DNA of 64,000 bases from an uncultured Gammaproteobacteria bacterium (GCA_951812785.1 OX638335.1:2037712-2101711), one strand, 5' to 3'; shown: positions 8,751 through 17,984, counted from the stretch's first letter. Notes: generated by a model from the letters alone, not told the origin. A program made the numbers and translations.

Positions 8751-9490
8751 TCTTTCAGTTTCCATTTTTTGGCCATCGGTCTAATACTGTATAACCACCA
8801 CAAAACAACAACAGCAAATGCCATGGCATACCATTGAAATGCATAACCGTAATGTTTTTTAGATGACAAATTATTTGCCACCCAATCTCTTCTATAACCA
8901 TTTGGTTCTTGCTCATCCAATCTAAGCGTAAATGGTTGCAGCGTTTCTCCCAATCGTGTTGCTAATTGCGCATAATTTACAAATTGTATTCTTCTTGGCC
9001 AACGTGAGTCTTCGCCATCGGCAATACCGCCCAAGCTATAAGTGTCATCATAGGGCACATAAATACGTCCCGTTATTGTCATTTTTTTACTTTCAAATTC
9101 GACCATCGGCAATTCATTTCTACTGTATCCTTGAGCCAACCAACCTCGATCTACTAACACCCAGACTTTAAATGTCTCAACATAAAATGGTGTCAATACA
9201 CTGTATCCTGTCATACCATCCCTAACTTGATTATCAAGCAGGAATTGTTTTTTTTCTTGGTATCTACCAGTTAACTGAATCTTTTTATAACGCCAGTTTT
9301 CAATGTCACTCAACGGTAAACTAATGGAATCAAATGCTGACTCGTGATCACTAACTGCTCGCTCAATTTCACTTTTAACACCACCCCGACTCAACTGCCA
9401 TGTGCCGAGATTAACAAACAAACTTAACACTACAATAGTGCTTAACTGTACAAGCCAGAATCGTCCTGTATATCGTTTTGAGGAAAGCAT
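8747..9490 (-). CDS. SURF1 family cytochrome oxidase biogenesis protein
   Basis: 247 residues with the SURF1 layout: an N-terminal membrane helix (LVQLSTIVVLSLFVNLGTWQ), the LGTWQLSR motif, a periplasmic domain containing QFLLDNQVRDGMTGYSVLTP and VLVDRGWLAQG, and a C-terminal helix (WYAMAFAVVVLWWLYSIR). SURF1/Shy1 proteins help insert heme A into subunit I. It is transcribed with the downstream SCO-like gene and ctaA, and lies divergent from the DUF2909 gene. Confidence 0.93.
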   Translation of the reverse strand: MLSSKRYTGRFWLVQLSTIVVLSLFVNLGTWQLSRGGVKSEIERAVSDHESAFDSISLPLSDIENWRYKKIQLTGRYQEKKQFLLDNQVRDGMTGYSVLTPFYVETFKVWVLVDRGWLAQGYSRNELPMVEFESKKMTITGRIYVPYDDTYSLGGIADGEDSRWPRRIQFVNYAQLATRLGETLQPFTLRLDEQEPNGYRRDWVANNLSSKKHYGYAFQWYAMAFAVVVLWWLYSIRPMAKKWKLKE

Positions 9491-9545
9491 TTATAAGTAA
9501 TGATCGCTATACTGAGCATCCGACCCCAAATATTCAGAGCTCGTC

Positions 9546-9734
9546 ATGTTAGTTAAAATTTTTGTCGTAATAATCTTCCTACTCATACTTTGGAGTCTAG
9601 CATCTGCGCTGTTTCAGCTTATGGTATCTAAAGAACGTAATGATAAAACTGTACGCGCGTTAACTTATCGAATTAGTCTATCTATCTTCGCCTTTATTAT
9701 ATTAATTATAAGCAAGTCTCTCGGCTGGATATAA
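9546..9734 (+). CDS. DUF2909 family twin-helix membrane protein
   Basis: 62 residues made of two hydrophobic helices (KIFVVIIFLLILWSLASALF and ISLSIFAFIILIISKSLGWI) joined by a short charged loop VSKERNDKTVRA. This family is found between SURF1 and coxC in gammaproteobacterial oxidase clusters, on the opposite strand as here. Function unknown; a link to oxidase assembly is only positional. Confidence 0.85.
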   Translation: MLVKIFVVIIFLLILWSLASALFQLMVSKERNDKTVRALTYRISLSIFAFIILIISKSLGWI

Positions 9735-9764
9735 CCCTACAGTTTATAGTTTAACCTCCAAAAG

Positions 9765-9793
9765 AAAAAAGGCGCCATATAGACGCCTTTTTT
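9765..9793. terminator. Bidirectional rho-independent terminator between DUF2909 gene and coxC
   Basis: AAAAAAGGCG (9765-9774) pairs with CGCCTTTTTT-type bases (9784-9793) around a short loop. The A-run on one side and T-run on the other let it work for the plus-strand DUF2909 gene and for the minus-strand operon. Confidence 0.85.
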
Positions 9794-9811
9794 GCTAGCG
9801 TGCTTTGTTGC

Positions 9812-10684
9812 TTAGATCATATATACGAAAATAAATAATCCTAACCACACGACATCAACGAAGTGCCAATACCAAGCGACCGCTTCAAATGCAAAATGTC
9901 TTTCTGGTGTGAAGTGCCCAGTAATACACCTAAACAAGACGACTGCTAGCATAATTGCGCCAAGGGTCACGTGAAAGCCGTGGAAGCCCGTCAACATAAA
10001 GAATGTCGTACCGTAAATACCAGAACCCAATGTTAGACCCAGTTCTTTATAGGCATGGACATACTCAATTCCTTGGCAGTACATGAAGATTGCACCAAGC
10101 AATACTGTTAAAAATAAGCCTAAGATTAACTGCCCTCGGTGGTTTGCTTTTAATGCATGGTGCGCCCAAGTTAATGTCGCGCCACTAGACAATAACAATG
10201 CTGTGTTGATCGCAGGCAATCCCCACGCAGGCATAAACTGATAGTCTCCACCTATGTTTCCAGGACCATTGGCGTTGTTTGGCCATGAGCCTTCGTAACC
10301 ATTCCATAAGAATGCATTGGTAGTTAATCCACTACCTTCGCCACTTAACCATGGAAGCGAGTACTGTCTTGCATAGAATAACGCACCGAAGAATGCTGCG
10401 AAGAACATGACTTCTGAAAAGATAAACCAGAACATACCCCATCTAAAAGACATGTCGACTTGCATGTTATACATGCCTTTTTGATTCTCTCTTATCACTG
10501 TACCAAACCAACCAAACACCATGAACAACACAATGCCAAGACCAACCAACATTGTTGGTGATCCCCATGAGACGTTATTCAAGAAGTTGGCGAAACCCAC
10601 CATTAGCGTACATACGCCTATAGAGCCAACAATTGGCCAATGGCTTCCGTGCGGGATGTAATATGAATTATCAGCGTGTGCCAT
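9812..10684 (-). CDS. coxC: Cytochrome c oxidase subunit III
   Basis: 290-residue, seven-helix subunit of the aa3-type terminal oxidase. Recognised by YYIPHGSHWPIVGS at the N-terminus, the helix WGMFWFIFSEVMFFAAFFGALF, the segment GTTFFMLTGFHGFHVTLG with the conserved Glu/His positions, and HFAFEAVAWYWHFVDVVWL at the end. Subunit III stabilises subunit I and proton uptake. It lies 10 bp downstream of ctaG in the order coxB-coxA-small gene-ctaG-coxC. Confidence 0.97.
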   Translation of the reverse strand: MAHADNSYYIPHGSHWPIVGSIGVCTLMVGFANFLNNVSWGSPTMLVGLGIVLFMVFGWFGTVIRENQKGMYNMQVDMSFRWGMFWFIFSEVMFFAAFFGALFYARQYSLPWLSGEGSGLTTNAFLWNGYEGSWPNNANGPGNIGGDYQFMPAWGLPAINTALLLSSGATLTWAHHALKANHRGQLILGLFLTVLLGAIFMYCQGIEYVHAYKELGLTLGSGIYGTTFFMLTGFHGFHVTLGAIMLAVVLFRCITGHFTPERHFAFEAVAWYWHFVDVVWLGLFIFVYMI

Positions 10685-10694
10685 GATTTAATCC

Positions 10695-11273
10695 TCAATT
10701 AAATGCTAGTACAGATTCTTTTGAATCAAGTTTATTAATTTTTGCGCTTTGCGTTATATCGAAAAATGTATAAGAGAGCGTGACTACTTTTACATCTTTC
10801 GGCAATTTAGGGTTGATCATAAAACTCAACGCCATTTCAACTTCTTTCCCAGCCTCAATAGGCTGATTCTCAAAGCAAAAACACTCTGTCTTTACTAAGT
10901 GTCTATTTGCCACATACGGAGTGATACTCGGTACGGCTTGCCCAATCATCGCTGATTGAGTTGTATTTTTAGCAATGTAGTTCGTTATATAGACCCGCCC
11001 CGGGTGCACTTGCAATTTACTTATCGCAGGTTTCACTTTCCATGGCATTGATTGATTCATGGAAACATCAAACTCTACCGTGACCAAACGCGTTGTATCT
11101 TCTTGTATTTCTTGTGAGACTAGTTGTTTTGAATCCTGTGTAAAACGTAATCCCGTCAAATCACAAAACACGTCATACAAAGGTATCAATACATAACCAA
11201 ATCCAAACATACATACACACACTAACGCTAGTTTAGTGACAACGGATTTAGAATTTTTAGTTTGCTTATCCAT
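10695..11273 (-). CDS. ctaG: Cytochrome c oxidase assembly protein CtaG (Cox11)
   Basis: Cox11-type copper chaperone delivering Cu(I) to the CuB site of subunit I. 192 residues: an N-terminal membrane anchor (VVTKLALVCVCMFGFGYVLI), then PLYDVFCDLTG, the MPWKVKP motif, and the copper site KTECFCFENQ (CxC). The periplasmic beta-domain ends with LSYTFFDI. It sits directly upstream of coxC. Confidence 0.96.
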   Translation of the reverse strand: MDKQTKNSKSVVTKLALVCVCMFGFGYVLIPLYDVFCDLTGLRFTQDSKQLVSQEIQEDTTRLVTVEFDVSMNQSMPWKVKPAISKLQVHPGRVYITNYIAKNTTQSAMIGQAVPSITPYVANRHLVKTECFCFENQPIEAGKEVEMALSFMINPKLPKDVKVVTLSYTFFDITQSAKINKLDSKESVLAFN

Positions 11274-11276
11274 TAT

Positions 11277-11390
11277 TTAATGTGAGCTGCTAACCAAAAA
11301 GTAAAACCCAACATAAATAACAACGGCAACCAACGCCAGTATTGCTACTGTTTTGTTGGCTGCTTTTTGCTGTTTATGTTTAGCGTCCAT
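11277..11390 (-). CDS. Small single-helix membrane protein of the cox operon (37 aa)
   Basis: A 37-residue frame between coxA and ctaG: a basic, hydrophilic start MDAKHKQQKAANK, one membrane helix (TVAILALVAVVIYVGFYFLV) and the tail SSSH. The ATG is 19 bases after the coxA stop and its stop lies 3 bases before the ctaG ATG, so it fits the operon tightly. Small one-helix proteins are commonly present at this place in gammaproteobacterial oxidase clusters. Role unknown; an assembly or stability factor is plausible. Confidence 0.75.
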   Translation of the reverse strand: MDAKHKQQKAANKTVAILALVAVVIYVGFYFLVSSSH

Positions 11391-11409
11391 TGCTTAACTA
11401 AACTCACTC

Positions 11410-12990
11410 TTATTTAATAACAGGAGGAGTTGTGAAACTATGGTACGGAGGAGGTGAAGGCAATGTCCACTCTAAACCTTCCGCATTTTCCCACACTTGG
11501 CTGGTTGCTTTCTCTCCGCCACGTATTGCCTTAATCACTAAGTACAAAAATAGTAGTTGTGAGAGACCGAAACCAAATGCTCCGTAGGTTGCCATTGCAT
11601 TGTAATCCGAGAACTGCAATGCGTAGTCAGGAATACGTCTAGGCATTCCGGCTAAGCCAACAAAATGCATTGGGAAGAATGTCAGATTGACAAAAATGGT
11701 TGATAACCAGAAGTGTGCTTTACCTAACCCCTCGTTATACATATTTCCGCACCACTTAGGTAACCAGTAATACACTGCCGCAATAATCGCGAAGATTGAT
11801 CCTGGTACTAACACATAGTGGAAGTGAGCCACCACGAAGTATGTGTCGTGATATTGGAAATCGACAGGCGCTAATGCAAGCATTAGTCCTGAAAAGCCGC
11901 CAATTGAGAACATGATAATGAAACCCAGTGCAAACAACATGGGCGTTTCAAAAGTCATTGCGCCACGCCACATTGTTGCAACCCAGTTAAACACCTTTAC
12001 ACCCGTGGGCACCGCAATCAACATAGTAGCGAACATAAAGAACAGCTCACCCGCCAATGGCATGCCCACCGTAAACATATGGTGCGCCCATACGATAAAG
12101 GATAAGAAGGCAATTGAACCCGTTGCATACACCATCGACGCATAACCAAAGAGTGGCTTACGTGCGAAGGTTGGAATGATACTCGACACCACACCAAACG
12201 ATGGCAGAATCAAAATATAAACTTCAGGATGACCAAAGAACCAAAAAATGTGCTGGAACATCACTGGGTCACCTCCACCTGCTGCATTAAAGAAGCTAGT
12301 TTCAAAGAACTTATCTGTCAGTAGCATGGTGATACCACCGGCTAACACTGGCATTACTGCAATTAAAAGATATGCGGTAATTAACCAAGTCCATACGAAC
12401 AGAGGCATTTTCATTAATGTCATGCCAGGCGCGCGCATATTTAAAATAGTTGCAATCACGTTGATCGCACCCATGATGGAAGACAAACCCATAAAATGCA
12501 TAGACAAAATGACAAATGGAAGTGCATCACCTGTTTGCAGTACAAGTGGTGGGTATAATGTCCAACCACCTGCTGGGCCACCACCATCCATAAATAATGT
12601 GGATAACATCATGGCGAAGGCAAAAGGTAGAATCCAGAAACTCCAGTTATTCATACGAGGAAGTGCCATATCTGTCGCACCTACCATCATAGGAATTAAC
12701 CAGTTAGCCAGACCTGTGAATGCCGGCATTACCACACCAAAGATCATCATGATCGCGTGCATGGTTGTCATTGAGTTGAAGAATTGCGGGTCAACAAACT
12801 GTAAGCCTGGCTCGAATAATTCTGTTCGAATCACCAACGCCATTACGCCGCCAATTAAAAACATGATAAATGAGAACCAAAGGTACAAGGTACCTATGTC
12901 TTTATGGTTAGTTGTAAACAACCACCGCTTTATCGAATAAGGACTTTCCTGGTGATCATCATGATGATCGTCGGTAGCAACCGTACTCAT
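11410..12990 (-). CDS. coxA: Cytochrome c oxidase subunit I
   Basis: Catalytic subunit of the aa3-type oxidase, reducing O2 to water while pumping protons. Twelve membrane helices with TTMHAIMMIFG (low-spin heme His), FWFFGHPEVYILILPSFG (CuB His-Tyr pair), AHHMF (CuB His pair), and YFVVAHFHYVL (heme a3 and a His ligands). The proton-channel segments are conserved. The start is set at ATG 12990, preceded by AAGGAG 8 bases upstream; an in-frame ATG at 13038 would add 16 unsupported residues. Length about 526 residues, normal for the family. Confidence 0.97.
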   Translation of the reverse strand: MSTVATDDHHDDHQESPYSIKRWLFTTNHKDIGTLYLWFSFIMFLIGGVMALVIRTELFEPGLQFVDPQFFNSMTTMHAIMMIFGVVMPAFTGLANWLIPMMVGATDMALPRMNNWSFWILPFAFAMMLSTLFMDGGGPAGGWTLYPPLVLQTGDALPFVILSMHFMGLSSIMGAINVIATILNMRAPGMTLMKMPLFVWTWLITAYLLIAVMPVLAGGITMLLTDKFFETSFFNAAGGGDPVMFQHIFWFFGHPEVYILILPSFGVVSSIIPTFARKPLFGYASMVYATGSIAFLSFIVWAHHMFTVGMPLAGELFFMFATMLIAVPTGVKVFNWVATMWRGAMTFETPMLFALGFIIMFSIGGFSGLMLALAPVDFQYHDTYFVVAHFHYVLVPGSIFAIIAAVYYWLPKWCGNMYNEGLGKAHFWLSTIFVNLTFFPMHFVGLAGMPRRIPDYALQFSDYNAMATYGAFGFGLSQLLFLYLVIKAIRGGEKATSQVWENAEGLEWTLPSPPPYHSFTTPPVIK

Positions 12991-13050
12991 TGTGTACTCC
13001 TTAAAGTATGTAACATTAAATAATAATCGTGAATTCATCTGGCTAGTCTT

Positions 13051-13872
13051 TTATTGCGTCACTGCTGCGTATTCTGCGCCATCTTTTTCCAGCGTTGTGT
13101 TATCTGCAAGAAACTGATCAAACTCAGCCTGCTCAACAACACGCACTACAATTGGCATAAACCCATGATCTCGGCCGCATAACTCAGCACACTGTCCTCG
13201 GTAAGTCCCAGGTGTATTAACTTTTGTCCATGCTTCATTGATGAAACCAGGGATAGCATCTTTTTTAACCGCTAAATCTGGCACCCACCAAGCATGGTTG
13301 ACATCATTGGCTGTAATTAAGAAACGAACCTTTTTACCAACTGGCAACACTAGCTCCTTGTCTACTTCTAGGAGATAGTTTTCTGTTTTAGCTTCTTCGC
13401 CGTTAATTTGGCTTCGAGGGGTGTTAAGCACACTATAAAAATCAACTCCTTCGTCAATATATTCATAGTGCCATAGCCACTGATAGCCAGTGATTTTAAC
13501 CGTTAAGTCGTAATCACTTGTATCTTCCATTTCAACTAATGTTTTAGTCGCTGGAATGGCTAATGCAATTAAGATAATAAATGGGATGGTTGTCCAGATA
13601 GCTTCAACTGTCGTGCTTTCATGGAATGTTGCAGGTGTATAACCTTTGGACTTACGGTGAGCAAACATCGAGTAGAACATCACTGCAAATACAAGCACAG
13701 CAATCCACACGCATAACCAGAAGGCAATCATGTGCATATCATAAACATTAGCACTGATATCCGTTACTCCAACAGGCATATTGATTGGCTGTCCGGCATT
13801 CGCAGCTCCCATTGCAGCAAACATACCGCTAACGGCTGATAGCCATTTAAGCCAGTTATTACCACTCATCAT
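13051..13872 (-). CDS. coxB: Cytochrome c oxidase subunit II
   Basis: 273 residues: signal peptide (SAVSGMFAAMGAANA), two membrane helices, then a cupredoxin domain with the binuclear CuA site GQCAELCGRDHGFMPI plus an upstream His (NDVNHAWWVPD). It accepts electrons from cytochrome c. No C-terminal cytochrome c domain is fused. First structural gene of the oxidase after the DUF2244 gene. Confidence 0.97.
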   Translation of the reverse strand: MMSGNNWLKWLSAVSGMFAAMGAANAGQPINMPVGVTDISANVYDMHMIAFWLCVWIAVLVFAVMFYSMFAHRKSKGYTPATFHESTTVEAIWTTIPFIILIALAIPATKTLVEMEDTSDYDLTVKITGYQWLWHYEYIDEGVDFYSVLNTPRSQINGEEAKTENYLLEVDKELVLPVGKKVRFLITANDVNHAWWVPDLAVKKDAIPGFINEAWTKVNTPGTYRGQCAELCGRDHGFMPIVVRVVEQAEFDQFLADNTTLEKDGAEYAAVTQ

Positions 13873-13898
13873 TAATACTCCCTATATAAAAAATCTTT

Positions 13899-14372
13899 CT
13901 AAACTGATGGCAAAAGTGCCCGGTTAATAGATGCCGCTAAACCCCTACGCTCTTCATTATTGAGGCATGCACCGATTTCTAATTCTTTCCCTTTTGATCT
14001 CATGACTAATCGACTTTGCCAATGAGGCCTGACCGGTGGACACAACTCCACGCGAATCCACGCTCGTTGAAAACTATGCAAATGTCGCATTTTTTTTCGG
14101 CCTACCTCAACGGTTATGTTGTCGGCATCGATCGAAATTACTTCACGCCGGGTAGTCTGCAAACTACTCCAGTAAAGTATCCCTGTCAGCATTATGATTT
14201 CAAGACCTGCGAACGGCAGAATGACCCAAAACCCACGTAATGCAAAACCAGCAGCAATCCCAAACGACACAATAGCTAGACTGGCTATTAAAATCTTATT
14301 TTCCCGCCACGACATCGAGTTATTCGGCGTCACTACAAAACGAGAGCGCGAGTTATCAGCTCCCACTCCCAT
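13899..14372 (-). CDS. DUF2244 family membrane protein
   Basis: 157 residues: the N-terminal motif NNSMSWRENK, two closely spaced membrane helices (ILIASLAIVSFGIAAGFALR and ILPFAGLEIIMLTGILYW), then a soluble part with REVISIDADNITVEVG. This family is found at the head of oxidase operons. It lies 26 bp upstream of coxB and probably starts the cox transcript. Function not established. Confidence 0.85.
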   Translation of the reverse strand: MGVGADNSRSRFVVTPNNSMSWRENKILIASLAIVSFGIAAGFALRGFWVILPFAGLEIIMLTGILYWSSLQTTRREVISIDADNITVEVGRKKMRHLHSFQRAWIRVELCPPVRPHWQSRLVMRSKGKELEIGACLNNEERRGLAASINRALLPSV

Positions 14373-14528
14373 GTTACCTGACGACCATGTTGACTGATTT
14401 CATGTGCAGAAATTAATTGTTACTTAGAACATTCAATTACAGTGAATACTTATCCGCAAATATTAGCAATTATTGATGTGAAATTCATAGCGTTTCTTGT
14501 GGGTATTTCTAGTTTGATTTGAGGTGAA

Positions 14529-14542
14529 TTGATCCAAATCAT
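14529..14542. promoter_or_regulatory. Possible FNR/Anr box upstream of the cox cluster
   Basis: TTGATCCAAATCAT matches the FNR/Anr consensus TTGAT-N4-ATCAA at nine of ten defined positions. It lies about 157 bases before the DUF2244-coxB-coxA start and also just after the bioC stop. Oxygen control of an aa3 oxidase makes sense, but the match is short and unproven. Confidence 0.35.
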
Positions 14543-14626
14543 GTCGCACAACATGAACACATTTTAATCAATCGGCCTGAGCATGCTTCTTCGTTAGCCA
14601 AATAGCACTAATTTTAACCTCTTTGA

Positions 14627-15475
14627 CTACTTAAATCGTACCGGTTGCCATTCGTTTACATTATTTTGAGTCGATGCTACCAGAGATTGCTTCCAGCCAT
14701 GCCCATAAATCACCTCATAGCTGGCAGGATACTTACCGTTCGGCAGCACGAATTTTTCATACTCCCTCATAACATCATTTAAGCGCCTTCTAGTCATCAA
14801 TCCACGTGCTCGTTGTTCTAAATGATTAGTAGCACCAGTATCTTGTAAATCTTTTAATAACTGCATGGGGTCAGAATACTCAACTGTAATAGTTTCTGAT
14901 TCCATCACCGGCGATTGGAACCCACTGGCGAGCAACCCATCTCCCAGCGATTGCATATCGATAAATGCACTGACATGAGGATGCTCGTCTACTTGCGCAA
15001 AACAATGGCGTAGTTCTTTTAACGTATCTGGACCAAAACTTGAAAACAATAATAACCCCTGATCTTTTAGAACGCGGCAACTTTCCTGGAAAGCCGCACC
15101 AATATCATTACACCATTGGAAAGTCGATGCAGAAAAAATGATATCCAATGATCTCTCTTGAAATGGAAGTGACTCCACTTCACCACATACTGCATATTGG
15201 TAATTCGCTTTATATTCATTTCTTGCCCACGCCAACATGGGCAGGGCAAAATCAATCGCGTAATAAGAAGTTTCACCGTACTGCTTGCGTAATGAATTGC
15301 TAGCTAACCCCGTGCCACTGCCTATATCCAACAAAGCATGCACATGGCCTTCTTGCAAAACATTTAATTTATCCAACAGACGAACAAGAATCTCTTTTTG
15401 TACGACCGCCGCTTCATTATACGAAGTGGCAGCTTTAGCAAATGCTGTTTTAACTTGATCACGTGAAACTTTCAT
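14627..15475 (-). CDS. bioC: Malonyl-ACP O-methyltransferase BioC
   Basis: SAM-dependent enzyme that methylates malonyl-ACP to start pimelate synthesis for biotin. 282 residues with the BioC N-terminus (VKTAFAKAATSYNEAAVVQK), SAM motif I LLDIGSGTGLAS, FSASTFQWCND (the acidic/aromatic motif IV region) and GLLLFSSFGPDTLKELRHCF. It follows bioH immediately (ATG at 15475, stop of bioH at 15476), so the two are coupled. bioB, bioF and bioD are not in the window. Confidence 0.93.
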   Translation of the reverse strand: MKVSRDQVKTAFAKAATSYNEAAVVQKEILVRLLDKLNVLQEGHVHALLDIGSGTGLASNSLRKQYGETSYYAIDFALPMLAWARNEYKANYQYAVCGEVESLPFQERSLDIIFSASTFQWCNDIGAAFQESCRVLKDQGLLLFSSFGPDTLKELRHCFAQVDEHPHVSAFIDMQSLGDGLLASGFQSPVMESETITVEYSDPMQLLKDLQDTGATNHLEQRARGLMTRRRLNDVMREYEKFVLPNGKYPASYEVIYGHGWKQSLVASTQNNVNEWQPVRFK

Positions 15476-16210
15476 TTATTCGAATAGATAATGTTTGATT
15501 ATCCGTGCAACTGCTTCGGGTTGAGAGACATGTGGTGTGTGACCCGCACCTGAAATGATAGACAGTGGCGAATTAGAAATATACGCCGCATATTGCGCAG
15601 ATTGGAGATTAACAACAGCATCAGACGACCCATGTATAAATGATGTTTTGCATTTAAGCATTGTTAATTCTTCTGACAAATTTAATTGCTGCAACAATCT
15701 CAATCCAATCCCACATTCTACTAAATCGTAACTTTCAAAATCATACACTCTTTTAAGAAAACGCAAACACTCCTTCGCTGCTGCATCATTTTTTACTTGT
15801 AGAGTTAAAAACTTCTTTAGCGCAGTCACTGGCTGTGATTGATATTGTTTTAAAAACTGATTAAACCATTGGTAATCAATGCCTGAATTTTTATTCCCCG
15901 CACACACAAATTTTGGCGTTGAAGATATAAAACAAATATTTTCAACTACTCTAGGAAAACGCACGGCTAACTTTATCGCTAACAATCCACCCATAGACCA
16001 TGCCACGATATTAGTCGGCATCGTGATATTTGCTGCTAATTTTTCAATGTAGCCATCAATGTCACTTAAAGTGCTATCAACCTCAGCACCCTTAAGCCAA
16101 GAAGGCTTTGTACAATTTATCTGGCAACCATCACCCAATGCTGAAATAATTGGCTCCCATACCGTGCATGTTGCACCCCAGCCTGTAAGCAATAATATGT
16201 CTTTTCCCAC
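15476..16210 (-). CDS. bioH: Pimeloyl-ACP methyl ester esterase BioH
   Basis: Alpha/beta-hydrolase that removes the methyl group from pimeloyl-ACP methyl ester, ending the BioC-initiated pathway. 244 residues with LLTGWGATCTVWEPI, the nucleophile elbow AWSMGGLLAI, the acid in FIHGSSDAVV and the catalytic His in SGAGHTPHVSQP. The bioH-bioC order supports the assignment over a generic hydrolase. Confidence 0.92.
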   Translation of the reverse strand: MGKDILLLTGWGATCTVWEPIISALGDGCQINCTKPSWLKGAEVDSTLSDIDGYIEKLAANITMPTNIVAWSMGGLLAIKLAVRFPRVVENICFISSTPKFVCAGNKNSGIDYQWFNQFLKQYQSQPVTALKKFLTLQVKNDAAAKECLRFLKRVYDFESYDLVECGIGLRLLQQLNLSEELTMLKCKTSFIHGSSDAVVNLQSAQYAAYISNSPLSIISGAGHTPHVSQPEAVARIIKHYLFE

Positions 16211-16252
16211 TTCTTGTTTCCTAAAACATCAGACTAAAAGAATGCACCCTTA

Positions 16253-16855
16253 ATGGATTTACACGCGATACATTGGTTCGGTATCATCCTTGCGTACCTG
16301 GCAGGATCTATTTCTAGTTCTATTTTAATTGCGCGCATATTTCAATTGCCAGATCCTCGTAGTTTAGGTTCGGGCAATCCTGGTGCAACCAATATGCTGC
16401 GCACCGGCAGCAAGAAAGCGGCTGCTTTTACTTTACTGGGAGATTTACTTAAGGGACTCATTCCTCTCTTAATTGCGCGCAGTTTAGGCTTTGATCTATT
16501 TGTATTATGCTTGATAGGCTTAGCCGCCACTATTGGCCACATGTTCCCCATCTACTACCAATTTCGTGGCGGGAAAGGGGTTGCGACAACCTTAGGTATA
16601 CTTTTTGGCATCAACTGGCTACTTGCCATTATTTGGATTGCTGCTTGGGTAAGTACAGCAAAATTAACTGGCTACTCTTCTTTAGCTGCACTCGTTGCCA
16701 CTGCGCTGCTTCCCGTTGTTGCATATTTTATGCACTTACCTATGGTCGTTATTTATCTTACTGGCATCATCGCCACCCTGGTGATATGGCGACACCGGCC
16801 TAACATCAAAAATTTACTCGCTGGGAAAGAATCTAAAATTAGCAAAAAAAAATAA
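16253..16855 (+). CDS. plsY: Glycerol-3-phosphate acyltransferase PlsY
   Basis: Membrane acyltransferase that uses acyl-phosphate to make lysophosphatidic acid. 200 residues, five or more helices. Three cytosolic motifs are clear: LGSGNPGATNMLRTG (motif 1), FRGGKGVATTLG (motif 2) and IWRHRPNIKNLLAGKES (motif 3). Convergent with tsaD, the usual pairing in gammaproteobacteria. Confidence 0.96.
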   Translation: MDLHAIHWFGIILAYLAGSISSSILIARIFQLPDPRSLGSGNPGATNMLRTGSKKAAAFTLLGDLLKGLIPLLIARSLGFDLFVLCLIGLAATIGHMFPIYYQFRGGKGVATTLGILFGINWLLAIIWIAAWVSTAKLTGYSSLAALVATALLPVVAYFMHLPMVVIYLTGIIATLVIWRHRPNIKNLLAGKESKISKKK

Positions 16856-16860
16856 CTCGT

Positions 16861-17859
16861 CTATTGTTGTAATGACCAACGTGGATATACCTTTATTTCA
16901 TTGGTACCAACAAACTTTTCTGCCAATGCATACTGCAAACCAGTATAGGCAATCATCACTCCGTTATCGGTACAAAATTTCATGCTAGGAAAGATGACAT
17001 TAACATCATCTAACTGATTAAATTTTTCACGCAGTCCTCGATTAGCGCTAACGCCACCAGCGACTACTAGCGTATCTAATCCTGTTTGTTCGATTGCTTG
17101 CTGGCATTTAGCATACAAAGTGTCAGTCACTGCTTGCTGAAAAGCATGGGCAATGTCAGCTTTCTCTTCTGATAGCTGCTTAGCTTTTTTATACTCCAAC
17201 AGCGTATGAGTTTTTAAGCCACTAAAACTAAAGTCTAGGCTTGGATGGTCAATCATCGGCCTAGGAAAGTCATCTCTCTTTGATATTGACTGCTTCGCCA
17301 ATTTTTCTATCGCGGGGCCACCTGGATAACCTAACCCTAATTGCTTTGCGACTTTATCAAAGGCCTCACCAACTGCATCATCCCGACTTTGGCCTAACAC
17401 TTGGTGATCGCCCAAGCCATTAGCTTGCACCAACATGGTATGACCGCCGGATACTAGCAAACACAAAAATGGGAACTGAAGTCCTGATGCTTGATCTATA
17501 AAAGGTACCAGTAAATGTGCTTCCATGTGATGTACCGGGATTGAGGGAATCCCCAACGACCAAGCCATGGATTGACCAACTGAAGCCCCCACAAATAATG
17601 CGCCCACCAGGCCAGGCCCAGCGGTATAGGCAATGGCATCTAACTGATTCAGTGTTAAATCTGCCGCTTTAAGGGTTTCTTTTATTAATGGCGTTATCTT
17701 GCGGATATGGTCACGAGACGCTAATTCGGGGACCACTCCTCCATATTGCGCATGAAGTTCGATCTGACTATATAATCGTTCCGCAAGTAATTTCCCTTTC
17801 TCATCAATGATCGCCACGCCGGTTTCGTCGCATGAAGATTCAATTCCAAGCACTTTCAT
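16861..17859 (-). CDS. tsaD: tRNA N6-adenosine threonylcarbamoyltransferase TsaD
   Basis: Transfers the threonylcarbamoyl group to A37 of ANN-decoding tRNAs together with TsaB/TsaE. 332 residues beginning MKVLGIESSCDETGVAI; the metal-binding motif HHMEAHLL, the nucleotide loops LLVSGGHTMLV and VVAGGVSANRGLR, and FCTDNGVMIAYTG are all present. Divergent from rpsU. Confidence 0.97.
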   Translation of the reverse strand: MKVLGIESSCDETGVAIIDEKGKLLAERLYSQIELHAQYGGVVPELASRDHIRKITPLIKETLKAADLTLNQLDAIAYTAGPGLVGALFVGASVGQSMAWSLGIPSIPVHHMEAHLLVPFIDQASGLQFPFLCLLVSGGHTMLVQANGLGDHQVLGQSRDDAVGEAFDKVAKQLGLGYPGGPAIEKLAKQSISKRDDFPRPMIDHPSLDFSFSGLKTHTLLEYKKAKQLSEEKADIAHAFQQAVTDTLYAKCQQAIEQTGLDTLVVAGGVSANRGLREKFNQLDDVNVIFPSMKFCTDNGVMIAYTGLQYALAEKFVGTNEIKVYPRWSLQQ

Positions 17860-17913
17860 AAGATATTTTGCACTTCCTTGTAGAAAAATGTGGTGAAAAA
17901 GTCAGTTTTATAG

Positions 17914-17941
17914 TTGTAATCAAGCATAGCGCAATTATAAT
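17914..17941 (+). promoter_or_regulatory. Sigma-70 promoter of rpsU-yqeY
   Basis: TTGTAA (17914-17919), 16-bp spacer, TATAAT (17936-17941), with a start predicted near 17948 and the rpsU ATG at 17985. Confidence 0.65.
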
Positions 17942-17984
17942 CCACCGTCTTTTTGTCAATTCATCACAATAGTAACGAGGATTT

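Noticed and set aside
12248-12940. 230-codon plus-strand open frame opposite coxA
   Set aside because: It mirrors the well-supported coxA gene, has no recognisable domain, and similar antisense frames occur over coxB, rpoD and trkA.
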